Positions 9,013 through 18,710 of a DNA stretch of 25,354 nt are shown one piece after another. Position numbers and translations under genes: made by a program. Under the pieces are notes generated by a model. That model did no database searches. It was not told where the DNA came from and saw only the letters and a program-made list of their open reading frames with translations. The DNA is taken from the NCBI RefSeq assembly GCF_000485595.1, contig NW_014577091.1, positions 401,234 through 426,587 of the forward strand, written 5' to 3'. This stretch comes from Priapulus caudatus. Lineage: Eukaryota > Priapulida > Priapulimorpha > Priapulimorphida > Priapulidae. Positions within the stretch are counted from its first letter, which is position 1. Each line of letters starts with the position of its first letter.

Positions 9013-9596
9013 GACTAGTTCTATGAATATGAAGGAATGCAATAATAACACTGGTCATTTCACCTCTAAAGGACAAACGGCAACTGAATGAAGTTATTTA
9101 TGGGTAAAACTCACGACGTGATGGTGGTGATGGTGCGTATATATATAGCGTAGTGGCGCGATCTATTGAACGGCATATGTGCTAGACTGACGTTCGTACA
9201 GGCCGTATACCAGTCATGTATAATCACGGGAAATTTGGCCAGCAACAGAGCTCAGCTCGGCTCGCTGGTAGGCGCGTGTGACGAGACACGTCTCGGTGAT
9301 TGGCAGTCGCCGTGGGCGTGTCTCGACAGAAAACGTTTAAATTAGGTTTTTTACAGGAAACAAAGCGCGCCGAGTAGCCAAAAATTTTGTACGAGCATCT
9401 CTAGCAAATGTGTAGCTACCTGGGTAGTGAAAGCCGTCCTGCAATGGCCACAACTGCTGAACGCACCGACTATACGGCTTTCATGTATACCCAAAGGGAC
9501 CCGGGTAAGGTGTTGGAAAAAGTGCAGCGAAGTTGTGTTAGTCTGCCGCTACGCGACGTTTTTCGCGCTTCGCGCAGATATCCGGGCTGCCAATCG
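9013..9596. other. Unassigned sequence
   Basis: A short GGTGAT repeat lies near 9120-9135. The CGCGCTTCGCGCAGATATCC phrase near 9566-9585 is an inverted relative of the motif near 2700. An open frame at 9408-9611 has no recognisable domain. Confidence 0.4.
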
Positions 9597-9649
9597 TCAA
9601 GAGCGTATTAAGAAGGTAATACGCTTCTTCCTTCTTAATACGCTCTTGA
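9597..9649. repeat. 53 bp hairpin with perfect 20-base arms
   Basis: Arms 9597-9616 and 9630-9649 (TCAAGAGCGTATTAAGAAGG and its inverse) pair perfectly over a 13-base loop. The loop itself repeats part of the arm (TAATACGCTTCTT). It is probably a very small MITE or the product of a local inverted duplication. Confidence 0.75.
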
Positions 9650-10171
9650 TAATATACATACTCTACACTGACGCACACGTTTACGCGCGCACATACGTGC
9701 ACCAGTGACTACTACAGAAACTGAGTATAGTATTAGTGAGCTTGTTTTCAAGCAGTTTTTATACTGCATATTTGGCAAAAACTTGGAGAACAATCGATGT
9801 TCAAAAGTTGGCACAATACACAAAGACAAATATATCTTTTTTCATTCACAATAGGCTCACAATAGCTTAAAATATGAATAAACGTAATTCTCCGAAGTTT
9901 ACTCTAAACGCAGACGAACGTATCTATACTTACAGCAGGTATGTTTACTGGAGCCGTTCAAGTGAAATAAAAAACGATACTCGCGCTTGCACACAATACA
10001 ACAATTCGAAATAGTGTGTGGGGGTACTAGTACTACACGACCTTGAAATATATCTCCGTGCAACAAATCTGTCATGGTGCCAGAACAAAACGTGAGTAGT
10101 GGCAATGAATCATTGCGCAATTCACAATATCACACTGCACGCATACTACACTGCGACATCTGTCATACGTA
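9650..10171. other. Unassigned sequence
   Basis: No structure was found beyond short open frames on the minus strand (9635-9829, 9899-10120) without recognisable domains. Confidence 0.4.
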
Positions 10172-10220
10172 CAGGAGTGAATAATAAATAATAGATCTAA
10201 TCTATTATTATTCACTCCTG
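10172..10220. mobile_element. 49 bp AGGAGTGA hairpin MITE
   Basis: The left arm CAGGAGTGAATAATA and the right arm TATTATTCACTCCTG are inverse, with an extra AT bulge on the left. ATACGTA occurs on both flanks (10165-10171 and 10225-10231). Relatives lie at 2522, 18711 and 21928, and isolated ACTCCTG ends at 13766 and 19614. Confidence 0.65.
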
Positions 10221-10318
10221 ATCGATACGTACGCAGCCTACATCTACGACGCATGGGCGACCACGTGCATATATATCAATATATGTATGTGCTTATAACG
10301 CAATATATATGCCGCATT

Positions 10319-10380
10319 CGAACGACATTGATCCAAGAATACAGCTATAATATACGAACAACATTGATCCAAGAATACAG
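10319..10380. repeat. Tandem duplication, 36-bp period
   Basis: A 26-base phrase beginning CGAACGACATTGATCC starts at 10319 and recurs at 10355 with one change, separated by CTATAATATA. Confidence 0.9.
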
Positions 10381-10484
10381 TTAGACGCTACGCGGCTACA
10401 GAATGGAAGGATTCCACCGGCATTACACGCGGACCGGTAATAACAAAAGCGTATGGCAGGCGAGAAAGGACATAAATGATATGC

Positions 10485-10651
10485 GTGTACGTGCGTGTAT
10501 CAGCGTGTACGTGCGTGTAACCGCGTGTACGTGCGTGTATCTCCGTGTACCCGCGTGTACGTGCGTATATTTGCGTGTACGTGCGTGTACCCGCGTGTAT
10601 GTGCGCGTATCTGCGTGTACGTGCGTGTACCCGCGTGTACGTGCGTGTACC
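10485..10651. repeat. Clean 10-bp decamer satellite array
   Basis: Sixteen consecutive units of exactly 10 bases follow the pattern GTGTAYNNGC, with no insertion or deletion from 10485 to 10644 and a partial seventeenth unit. Units with GT at the variable positions tend to alternate with units carrying CC, TC or AC. Because ten is not a multiple of three and the unit lacks stop codons in most variants, several frames stay open, giving Arg/Val/Tyr/Thr-rich open frames that I regard as artefacts. Confidence 0.9.
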
Positions 10652-10748
10652 ACCTCTGTGCGTGCCTGCCTGAGCAGACATTGTTTACAAAATTGCCTAG
10701 CTTAGCCTCGTTTTCGTGCGATGACCCCAGGTCATGAATAATAATTAA

Positions 10749-10818
10749 GAATGGTCCAGAACAGTTGTAAGTATGGAACAGTTGTAAGAATGGAACAGTT
10801 GTAAGAATGGAACAGTTG
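10749..10818. repeat. 17-bp minisatellite
   Basis: Four units of GAATGGAACAGTTGTAA occur; the first carries an extra TCCA variant. The array ends just before the hairpin at 10838. Confidence 0.85.
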
Positions 10819-10837
10819 CCACAGGCAGCGAGCAGAT

Positions 10838-10911
10838 AGACTGGTCCGCGCTCGACAGTTCCACTCGCATTACACTGACGTCGCGTGGAACTGTCGAGCG
10901 CGGACCCGTCT
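10838..10911. repeat. 74 bp GC-rich hairpin
   Basis: Arms of 27 bases (10838-10864 and 10885-10911) pair with one mismatch. The core is GGTCCGCGCTCGACAGTTCC. The 20-base loop contains CACTGACGTCG. It is a strong potential cruciform and probably a small MITE, but no target duplication is evident. Confidence 0.8.
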
Positions 10912-11340
10912 AATACAAAGATAACGGCTGCCTCGGAACGTCTAGGGTTTTCATCTATATTTCTTTTCAATAACATCGTACTTCAATTCACAGGTGCCTT
11001 TCTGTTAATAGAAACATTTATAAATATGATTGTGCTAATTTGGGATATTGTGCAATGTTTGAGTAAATGCAGAAAGTAAAAACGCACGACCGTTGACATT
11101 TTTCGCGTAGGCCTACTTCTCAATGGCGCGCCGAGGCAATGTTATGCCCCTTGCACTTTGTCTTTGACTTCAATATGGCGGCGGGACTTTCCGATCTGGC
11201 TTATTTCAAAACGTAAGCAAGTTAGTAGCGATGATGGCCGGGCACCAGCGCGGCGAATTATGTACGAAAGATAGCTGGCGCCGCCCTGGCGAATCTTTGT
11301 ATCATAGGCTGTGATTGGTTGATTTATGTACGGAAGTATT
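10912..11340. other. Unassigned sequence
   Basis: No repeat or coding signal was recognised apart from one GTGATTGGTTGATTTATG phrase (11311-11328) that recurs inside the following array. Confidence 0.4.
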
Positions 11341-11588
11341 TGTCCCTTCTCGCCTTGGTTGATTTAATGACGGTACATAAATGATTTAATGACGGTACAT
11401 AAATCGATTTAATGACGGTACATAAATCGATTTAATGACGGTACATAATTCCATGTTTGTGATTGGCTGAGCACAAATAAGTTGCATCTGATTGGTTGAT
11501 TTAATGACGGTACATAAATCGATTTAATAACGGTACATAAATCGATTTAATGACGGTACATAAATATCATTTATGTCCCTTCTCGCCT
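11341..11588. repeat. 23-bp satellite in two blocks, bounded by 15-base direct repeats
   Basis: The unit is CGATTTAATGACGGTACATAAAT. Block 1 is about 11359-11449 and block 2 about 11497-11566, separated by a spacer with two GATTGG phrases. TGTCCCTTCTCGCCT occurs identically at 11341-11355 and 11574-11588, so the whole tract is bracketed by a 15-base direct repeat. Confidence 0.85.
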
Positions 11589-11796
11589 GCCATAAACGCG
11601 GTATGTCCTTACTATTAACCCCTGACGCGGACGAATGTAATCAGGAGCTGATAATACCTCTTGGAGTAATCATGGTGATGCTACTTACACTACAGACAGT
11701 GACTACAGCATCACTCTGTAGGGGTGGCCAAACCCATGTGTACATGGTGTGTTCTAGGAAGGTGACCGCCTTTGACCATGTATTCAGGGTAACATT

Positions 11797-12064
11797 CCAG
11801 TTGGCCTACTCCCATTTCGCCTGTCCCATTTCGCCTACTCTCAGAATCGACAATATTCCCCTTTCGCACTGTATTTTCTATTTTTGTCAAGTTGTGTTCT
11901 CATTATTTGTACCCGTTTTCTTCTGGTTCCTGTAGTCTATGTAGATTTTGAGCATAGCCGAATTGGGAGTACTCAGTAGGCGAAATGTGTGTAGGCCATC
12001 TGGGAATTTTGCTGTAGGCAAAATGGTAATTTTGCCGTAGGCGATATGGGAGGAGGCCAACCGG
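11797..12064. mobile_element. 268 bp TIR element (GTTGGCCTACTCCCATTTCG)
   Basis: The left end CCAGTTGGCCTACTCCCATT and the inverse of the right end, CCGGTTGGCCTCCTCCCATA, agree at all but a few of about 26 positions. Subterminal GTAGGCGAAATG-type phrases repeat on both sides, inverted. GTATTCAGGG occurs on both sides (11780 and 12077), but offset from the termini, so it may be chance. No coding capacity is present. Confidence 0.7.
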
Positions 12065-12080
12065 GATTAAACCGCGTATT

Positions 12081-12468
12081 CAGGGCTGGTGCTACCATTA
12101 GGCCAAATAGGCGGCCGCCTAGGATGCCTACCTCAGAGGGGCGCAGTACTGACCTTTGAGGGGCACAGTATTATTCAATAGATCCATCTGTGTAACTGCA
12201 AGATATTCTAAAAATGTCCAGGCCTGCATCAGTTATGACTTGTGCAGATCTAGGCTAGTCTACATGTATATAATATTACTCACCACTGTATTCTGGGTGT
12301 TCAATTTATAATTATAGTTCGAATTAAAAAAATACAAGTTAAATTTCAATACAAAACTTGTCTACGTAATTTCATCATGCTGACTTCACTTTTCAAGTTG
12401 GCAATTTGGGGGGAAGGTGCAAGTAGCTGGCCTTGCCTAGGGCGCAAAATAGCCTGGCACCAGCCCTG
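12081..12468. mobile_element. 388 bp non-autonomous hAT-like element
   Basis: CAGGGCTGGTGC at 12081-12092 is exactly inverted at 12457-12468. CAGGG-type termini are typical of hAT elements. The 8-base flanks are CGCGTATT (12073-12080) and CATATATT (12469-12476). They match at five positions, and the other three differences are transitions, as expected from decayed CpG sites. Internal sequence carries two GAGGGGC phrases and no open frame of note. Confidence 0.7.
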
Positions 12469-12636
12469 CATATATTGTATCTACTTTTTTTTCTGGGGGG
12501 CAACACCCCAGCTAACTACGTATGCCCCCGGCCCTACTCTGGCTAAATAACAGTATAGTCGAGACGACAAGCAGACTTTGCGAAAAGCACGCGATGCTTC
12601 CTGTACTGTTCCCTTTCACGTACATGAAATTTGATG

Positions 12637-12951
12637 GTATGGGGGGTAATTGTCCTAGGAGGGTAATTGTCTGGGTGGTAGTTGTCATAGGGAAGTAATT
12701 GTCCTAGGGGGGTAGGCAATTGTACGGGTGGTAGTTGTCTCAGGGGGGTAATTGTCCTAGGGCCTAGGGGCATAATTGTCCTGGTGGTAGTTGTCCTAGG
12801 GAGGTAATTGTCCTAGGGGGGTAATTGTCCGGGTGGTAGTTGTCCTGGTGGTAGTTGTCCTAGGGGGTAGTTGTCCGGGTGGTAGTTGTCCGGGGGTAGT
12901 TGTCCGGGGGTAGTTGTCCGGGAGGTAGTTGTCCAGGGGGTAGTTGTCCGG
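12637..12951. repeat. 17-bp minisatellite (GGTAGTTGTCCGGGG)
   Basis: About 18-20 units of roughly 15-20 bases share the core TAATTGTCC or TAGTTGTCC followed by TAGGGG, GGGTG or GGGGG. The left half mixes AATTGTCC and AGTTGTCC types; the right half is nearly pure AGTTGTCCGGG. Minus-strand open frames (12543-12773, 12813-12998) read as Pro-Asp-Asn-Tyr repeats and are not supported as genes. Confidence 0.9.
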
Positions 12952-13257
12952 ATACGGATAAAATGGGCAGTGGCTGTTTCATGGAGGCTACATGACACCT
13001 ACTATAATAGATGTGAATAAAAGGGAGTAAAACAGTATTGCTCCTCGGATGAAATACGAACTTTGATAACCCATGGTTAGCATTCAGAATCCGATTCGTC
13101 CAATAGAACTTCTTTGGACAAGGAAAGAGCGTCTACAGATCACAAATAGGCATATATGTGTTTTTCATTCGAGTGAATTTTGTCATTGTAATTATATGGC
13201 CATAAGTGCTTGCTCGTACGCTTCTGCGTACATTTACTGCTATATAGGCCTATACTT

Positions 13258-13378
13258 GCCACACACGCACGCTTTTAGCACGCACGCACACACACACAAA
13301 CATATGCACGCACGTGAGCACATGCGCATGCACGCACCCACGCACGCACGCACACACACGCACACACACACACGCACG

Positions 13379-13421
<43 letters not shown>
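13258..13421. repeat. Compound CA / CACG microsatellite
   Basis: The tract passes from GCACGCACGC units to a pure (CA)n run at 13382-13420. All overlapping open frames are His/Thr or Cys/Val repeats created by the microsatellite. Alternating purine-pyrimidine composition favours Z-DNA. Confidence 0.95.
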
Positions 13422-14005
13422 CTGGTGGCTAGTGGCATCCATGACAATACTCCACATCGACAGCACTTGCGGATACTGACACGTGTGACAAGCGGTTAGA
13501 AAATTACACTGACTGAGCAGAGAAACTAAATTATATCAATGAGAAATATAACTAATACTAGCTGATTGTATAAAATTGTGTCTGAGCAATGCAATTGTTT
13601 CGTCTGCCTCGCGCGTGCATGACGTGAGCTGAGTAAGTGCTTGCCTATTCTATTCACAGCTAGGATCTATAAGCTTGCAATGAAAACGTGATTATATCCA
13701 TCGCCCATTACTAGTGATATGAATATACGTATGCTATCGAGAGAAAAAAAACGGGTTATTTAGTTACTCCTGATACGATGAACTAGTAAACATATATGCT
13801 CGTACTATAACGACTAGTAAACATACATCGGATCAACAGTGCTAGAAGTTAAATGAGCTAAAGAGTATTGAATTAGAATTGAAATTCAAAGTAACGTATA
13901 TGGTTTCTAGGTTATCTACTTAATTATGCCGGGCGGCCAAAAAGTTGTTGAGAAGGCTGACCAATATGTTTCAACTTCACTATCTATTGCAACCACGTAC
14001 ACACC
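13422..14005. other. Unassigned AT-rich sequence
   Basis: A phrase CTAGTAAACATA recurs at 13784 and 13813, and an isolated TTACTCCTGAT (MITE end) lies at 13763-13773. Nothing else was recognised. Confidence 0.4.
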
Positions 14006-14129
14006 GTTCGCTATTTTCTCCGCTATCTCCCGAGTTGTCCACTAAATAGCGGAGGACACGTTTCACGAACGTCCGTTCGCTATTCCCTCCGCTATCTTCT
14101 CCGCTATCTCCCGAGTTGTCCACTACTAA
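14006..14129. repeat. TAAATAGCGG module with internal duplication
   Basis: CGCTATCTCCCGAGTTGTCC occurs identically at about 14021-14040 and 14104-14123. Between them, TAAATAGCGGAGGACAC through ACGAACGTCCGTTCGCTA matches bases 31-70. The module therefore lies on both sides of the transposon that follows. Confidence 0.75.
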
Positions 14130-14763
14130 TACCCCCGTCACACCGGACGGCGACCATCCGCGACCGTACGGCGACCAGAAAATGTACAAGGTCGCCGGCA
14201 AACGCGAACACAACGCGAGAAAAAGTCCCAACAAATTACAAACTTGAAAAAAAACCGCGCTCTTACCGCGACGCCGCGACCATTTTCAGTTTTTACTGAC
14301 TCTGTCCCAAGTGCCTGTGTACCAGAGGCCGAGGCCGTGGCCGTGGCCGAGACAGATCGGCATGAAACAAATCGGCAGATCGGATGAGACAGATCCATGA
14401 ATTCGCCGTTGAAAATGTTACCATTTTCGCAGCGTCTCTGCCACGCGTGTACTGCGCGTGTACTACGTTTATGAGATGTTACGACGCTTGTCTCATGACC
14501 TTCGCGACCCCACCGCGTTCTCACTGGATCTGACCTGGAACGGGCCGAACCTTGGCCGTTGGTTATTGAACATGCTCAAAAAACACATGCTCCGCTGACT
14601 CGGACGATCGATTCTGGCGACCATGCGCGACCACACACGATGTCTGGCGTTTCACCACGCTCCTCTCCCACGCTCTACTCGCCGACCTTGGCCGCGCTCT
14701 GGGCCCATTTGCCGTCGCCGCGTAGCAGCCGCAGTACACGGACGCCCGGTCCGTGACGGGGCG
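14130..14763. mobile_element. About 634 bp PIF/Harbinger-like non-autonomous element
   Basis: The left terminus TACCCCCGTCACACCGG (14130-14146) follows TAA. The right terminus near 14746-14763 reads CCGGTCCGTGACGGGG, a version of the clean CCGGTGTGACGGGGG at 14-29 with small indels. Subterminal CGACCATGCGCGACC phrases occur at both ends. Internal GGCCGTGG repeats and AGATCGG phrases are present. Open frames inside have no transposase motif. The family call rests on the inferred TAA duplication. Confidence 0.6.
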
Positions 14764-14764
14764 G

Positions 14765-16263
14765 GGCGGTGGGGTTAAGGGAGTGGCGGCGGACAATGTG
14801 CACCGAACGCTGCCGAGGTTCGCTAACGTTCGCTCGCCGTATTGCTACCGAGTTTTAGGCGCGACGAACCTTCGGCCGGGGCGGGGCGGGGGGCGGGGGG
14901 GGGGGGAGGGGGCAGCGATGCGGTGGCTGGGGGCCGTGGGCGGGCGGGAGTCGGCGCGGGGCGGCCGGGCACGGGAGCAGCGGGGGGGTGGGCGGGGGGC
15001 CCTGTGGGGTCGGTCGGCAAGCAACTTGAGAGGTGGAGTCAGCTGAGGCTGGCGCTCAGTGGCGCTGGAGCGCTAGGTGGAGGCGGGGGTGAGGGCGGGG
15101 AGCGAGGGGGTCAAGGCTCTGAGCAGTTCTCGTGGGTAAGATGCAGGATTAAACGGCATTTCCGCGGCGCTTGCCGCGGTTTGCGTTGATGTGAGAGTTG
15201 TGAGGGCAATGCAAGTGCGCGGTACAGGTAGGGGTAAGGGGAAATAGAATTGTGTACGGTAGAGTCTGTGGTCACAAGATGTACATGAGTAGGAAAAGGG
15301 TGGTGGGACGAGATACTAAGCCTACAAGATGAATAATGGTCATGGGTGGACGGGCGAGGGGCGTAGGGCTTTGAGAACGAGGTAAAAAAGAGGAGCGGTG
15401 GAAGGTAGAGAAATTTGTAGAGCTAAAAGATATGTTAGTATCTGATCGCATACTCGCTCGCTGATTTGTGAGCGAACTAGACATAGCAGCTTCATTGTCG
15501 GGCGGAATATTTATCCATTGTAAACAGAGGACTACAGCTAGGTGTTAGCGTCTATTACTTCTAGAAATGGTACTAAACTACGACTAAAATTTGTAAACGG
15601 AGCAACACCAACTTGCTCCATACTATCTTGCTGTGCACACTCTTCACAGGTTGTCAGTAAAACTAGTCAATCTCTGTACGTGCTGGCAAGAATTACTAGC
15701 TATCACATTGCCAGGTAGTATCAGAGTCCATATAGACTGTTTGTTATAGGGCGAATACGTGTGCTGAGTCGGGTGGGGACTGTATCAAAGCGAAACTAAA
15801 AAAACAGCACAACAGATAAATCATAGCCTATGGTAAATTGCATCTGTTATCATGTTGATGCTTGCTGAACAAACATTCTGGTGACGGTCTCGTCACGTTC
15901 CGTACTGCGACATGATCGGGCGCGACTGTAAGTCTCTTTTGTAATAGTATGTGAGGATCCATAGTCCCAAGTAACAAAGAGATGGAATCTTAGTTTTACG
16001 TTGGACTTGGGATCCTTAATGACTATTTAAAGAGACCTGTTACATAAATAAGGCAACGTTGAGCAAACATCAATCAGCATAAAAATTCATGTTAACTAAT
16101 ATAAATTGACACGTCATTCCAGATCTCTTCTATCGAACTTGCAGTTAGGTAATAATCGCATATCAGGGTTCAAATTTTATATACGGCACCGACGGCAGGT
16201 GTTATATGGTCGGCATTTTACTTTGATACGGGGATGCTCGAATTGGCTTATTCCAAGGTAATA
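14765..16263 (+). repeat. 1.5 kb dispersed repeat, copy 2 (left portion, indel-rich)
   Basis: It is collinear with 38-1435 but differs by very frequent one-base insertions and deletions. The hairpin matching 1087-1202 is present at 15931-16037, but its two arms no longer pair well. A G-rich block of about 150 bases (14868-15018) replaces a much shorter segment of copy 1 (about 110-180). The repeat is broken after AATA at 16263 and resumes at 18769. Confidence 0.8.
14868..15018 (+). repeat. G-rich low-complexity block, G-quadruplex potential
   Basis: It holds many runs of four or more G, including a 12-base G-run at about 14895-14906, followed by GGCGG-type units. Overlapping open frames on both strands are Gly/Arg or Pro/Ala low-complexity. 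In copy 1 the equivalent position is short and C-rich (CCTCCCCCCAC near 147), so the expansion is local to this copy or an assembly artefact. Confidence 0.75.
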
Positions 16264-16500
16264 ATATGGGATCGGTAACAATTCAAACGTTCAATTGAGC
16301 GATTGATTGTTCGAACTGGAACAGTCACATGTAATCATTCAAACGTTCATGATCGAGAATTGTTCATTGAAACAGTCAATGTTAAATCATGCAACGGTGA
16401 AGTGTCGATGGATTGTTATTGATCGATTGAGTGTTAAATTGAACAGTCGCTTATATTTAAACGTGCATTGAGCAATTAAATAAACGAATTGCAAATTGAA
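16264..16500 (-). repeat. 52-bp satellite, left arm of the foldback element
   Basis: About four degenerate units occur, the inverse of those at 18060-18670, recognisable by CATTCAAACGTTCAATTGA and GATTGATTGTTC phrases. Confidence 0.75.
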
Positions 16501-16694
16501 TCGCGATGCGAATGACGAATGACAAATCAAAGCACGAATACTGATAGGGCGTATTGAATCATGGAGGGAGCAATTGCGAGATGTCAATCGCCAAATCAAA
16601 CGTAGACTACGCACAGGGCACAGCAGGCATGACGAGTTGGCGCGGTAGCGCGTACGTGGCCTAGGAACGCAGATCGGCCGGGGTTCCCAGCCAT

Positions 16695-17825
16695 AGTGCG
16701 TGTACCCGCGTGTACGTGCGTGGCGTGCGGTGTACCCGCGAGGGACGTGGTTACCCGCGGGTAGTGGCGGGATCTAGTGTGTACGTGGGTACCCGCGTGT
16801 ACGTGCGTCGTACCCGGCGTGCTCGTGGTGTATCTCCGTGTACCGCGTGTACGGCGTGTATCTCCGTGTACCGCGTGTACGTGCGTGTACCTGCGTGTAC
16901 GTGCGTGTTACCTGCGTGTACGTGCCGTGTACCGCGTGTACGGGCGTGTAACCCGCGTGTACGTGCGTGTACGTGCGTTACGTGCCGTTACCCACGCGGT
17001 ACACGCACGTCACGCAGGTACACGCAGATACACGCCGTACACGCGGGTACACGCCACTGTACACGCAGATACATGCACGACACGCGGGTACAGCGCACGT
17101 ACAGCGGCTACACGAGCACGTCACGCGGGTACACGCACCGTACACGCAGCGTACACGACTGCGGGTTACACGGAGATAACGCCCGTACACGCGGGTATCC
17201 CGCAGGGTACACGCAGGGTGACACGCAGATACAGCGCCGTACACGCGGTACATCGCACGTACACGCAGATACACGCCACGTACACGCCGCGTACACGCAC
17301 GTGCAGCGCAACGACGACGCGGGTCCTACACGCACCGCAAGTACACGGCACGTACACCGACGTACACGCAGGCCGTTACACGAGACCACCATACAATACG
17401 CACGACACGCGGGTAGCAGTACGTACACGCGGTATCGTAGCGTGCATCGGAGCTACACGCACGTACGCACAGGTAACGCCACGTACACGCCCACACGCAC
17501 GTCACGACCAGTACACGCACTACACGCACGTACACGCACGTACACGGACGGATACACGCAAGATACACGCGGATGGCACGCACGTACACGCGGGTACCAG
17601 CCACTACACGCGGTACACGCACCTACACGCAGGTACACGCAGATACACGCAGGACACGCGGTACACGGAGATACACGCACGTACGCGCGGTCACGCACGT
17701 AACACGCAGATACACGCAGTACACGCGGGTACACCGCACGTACACGCGGTACCCGCACGTGCACGCCGGGTACACGCAGTACACGCGGCCGGTACACGCA
17801 CGTACACGGCGGAGTACACGCAGCT
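16695..17825. repeat. Inverted decamer satellite (GTGTACNNGC then GCNNGTACAC)
   Basis: From 16695 to about 16984 the units read GTGTACGTGC / GTGTACCCGC; from about 16990 to 17825 they read as the reverse complement. The unit is the same as in the clean array at 10485-10651, but here unit lengths of 9, 10 and 11 bases are mixed almost at random. The two longest open frames in the window (16710-17702 and 16777-17859) lie on this array and are artefacts of it. Confidence 0.85.
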
Positions 17826-17929
17826 TAGCTGGGAAACGGCGGCGCGATTGCGTTCCTAGCAACCGTACGCGCTACGCGCGCTTCCGTCATGCCTCTGTGC
17901 GCATGTGCAGCTAGATATATCGCTTGATT

Positions 17930-18670
17930 TGGGGCGACTTGAGGAGCTTCGCAAATGCCGATTCCGATGAATTTCAATACGAGGCCTATTCAGTATTGAA
18001 TTCGTGCCTTTGATTTGTCAATTCGTCAATTCGTCAATTCGCGATTCAATTTGGCAATTCGTTATTAATTGGCTCAATGAGAACGGCGTTGAATGATTAA
18101 ACGACTGTTCAAATTGGAACAATCAATCAATCAAACTTGAACAATCGATCGATAGATTGAACGTTTTGAATGATTAAATGATTAGTTCTAATTCGAAAAA
18201 CAATTAGATCAATTGAACGTTTGAATGTCATTAAATTGACTGTTCAATTGAACAAATCAATCGATCAATGAACGTTTGACTTGGGCGATTGACGAGCTTG
18301 GCAATTGCTCGAGATCCATGATTCAATACGCCTATTCAGTATGAATTACGTGCCTATTTGATTTGTCAATTCGTCAATCGTCAATTCGGCGACTTCATTT
18401 GGCAATCGTTATTTAATTGGCTCCAATTGAACGTTTGAATGGATTAACGACTGTTTCAATTGAACAATTCACATCAATTGAACAATCGATCGATACAAGT
18501 TGAACGTTTGAATGCATTAAATTGATAAGTTCCAATTGAACAATCAATAGATCAATTGAACGTTGAATAGATAATTGACTGTACAATTGAACAATCAATC
18601 GTCAATCTGAACGGTTTGAATGATAAACGACTGGTCAATTGAACAATCAATCGTATCAATTGAAGCGTTC
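17930..18670 (+). repeat. Right arm of the foldback element with a 350-bp internal duplication
   Basis: A module running from CGACTTGAGGAGCTT through ATTTGTCAATTCGTCAATTC to ATTGGCTC occurs at about 17935-18075 and again at about 18285-18422. Each copy is followed by 52-bp units (CAATTGAACGTTTGAATGAT..). The left arm has only one such module, which explains most of the size difference between arms. Confidence 0.7.
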
Positions 18671-18710
18671 TGAATCTTTGACACGAATTTTACAGCCTCC
18701 CATAATAAAA

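Noticed and set aside
10388-10976. Overlapping open frames of 76-158 codons on both strands with Val-Arg-Tyr or His-Ala-Thr-Arg repeats
   Set aside because: They are produced by the clean 10-bp array; all frames give similar low-complexity peptides.
10319-11588. Arrays that could be mistaken for CRISPR repeats
   Set aside because: Units are directly tandem without unique spacers of uniform length, and the setting is eukaryotic.
12543-12998. Minus-strand frames reading as Pro-Asp-Asn-Tyr-His repeats, resembling a structural protein
   Set aside because: They are explained by the 17-bp minisatellite; the frame changes with spacer length and there is no signal peptide or unique flanking domain.
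13073-13466. His-Thr and Cys-Val repeat open frames
   Set aside because: These are translations of a CA/CACG microsatellite.
14753-15189. Gly/Arg-rich and Pro/Ala-rich frames over the G-rich block
   Set aside because: Low complexity, open on both strands, and located in a segment of doubtful sequence accuracy.
16710-17859. Two long plus-strand open frames of 330 and 360 codons, rich in Arg, Thr, Tyr, His and Cys
   Set aside because: They lie on a decamer satellite whose unit lacks stop codons in most phases. Overlapping frames on both strands are open for the same reason, and the sequence is indel-rich.
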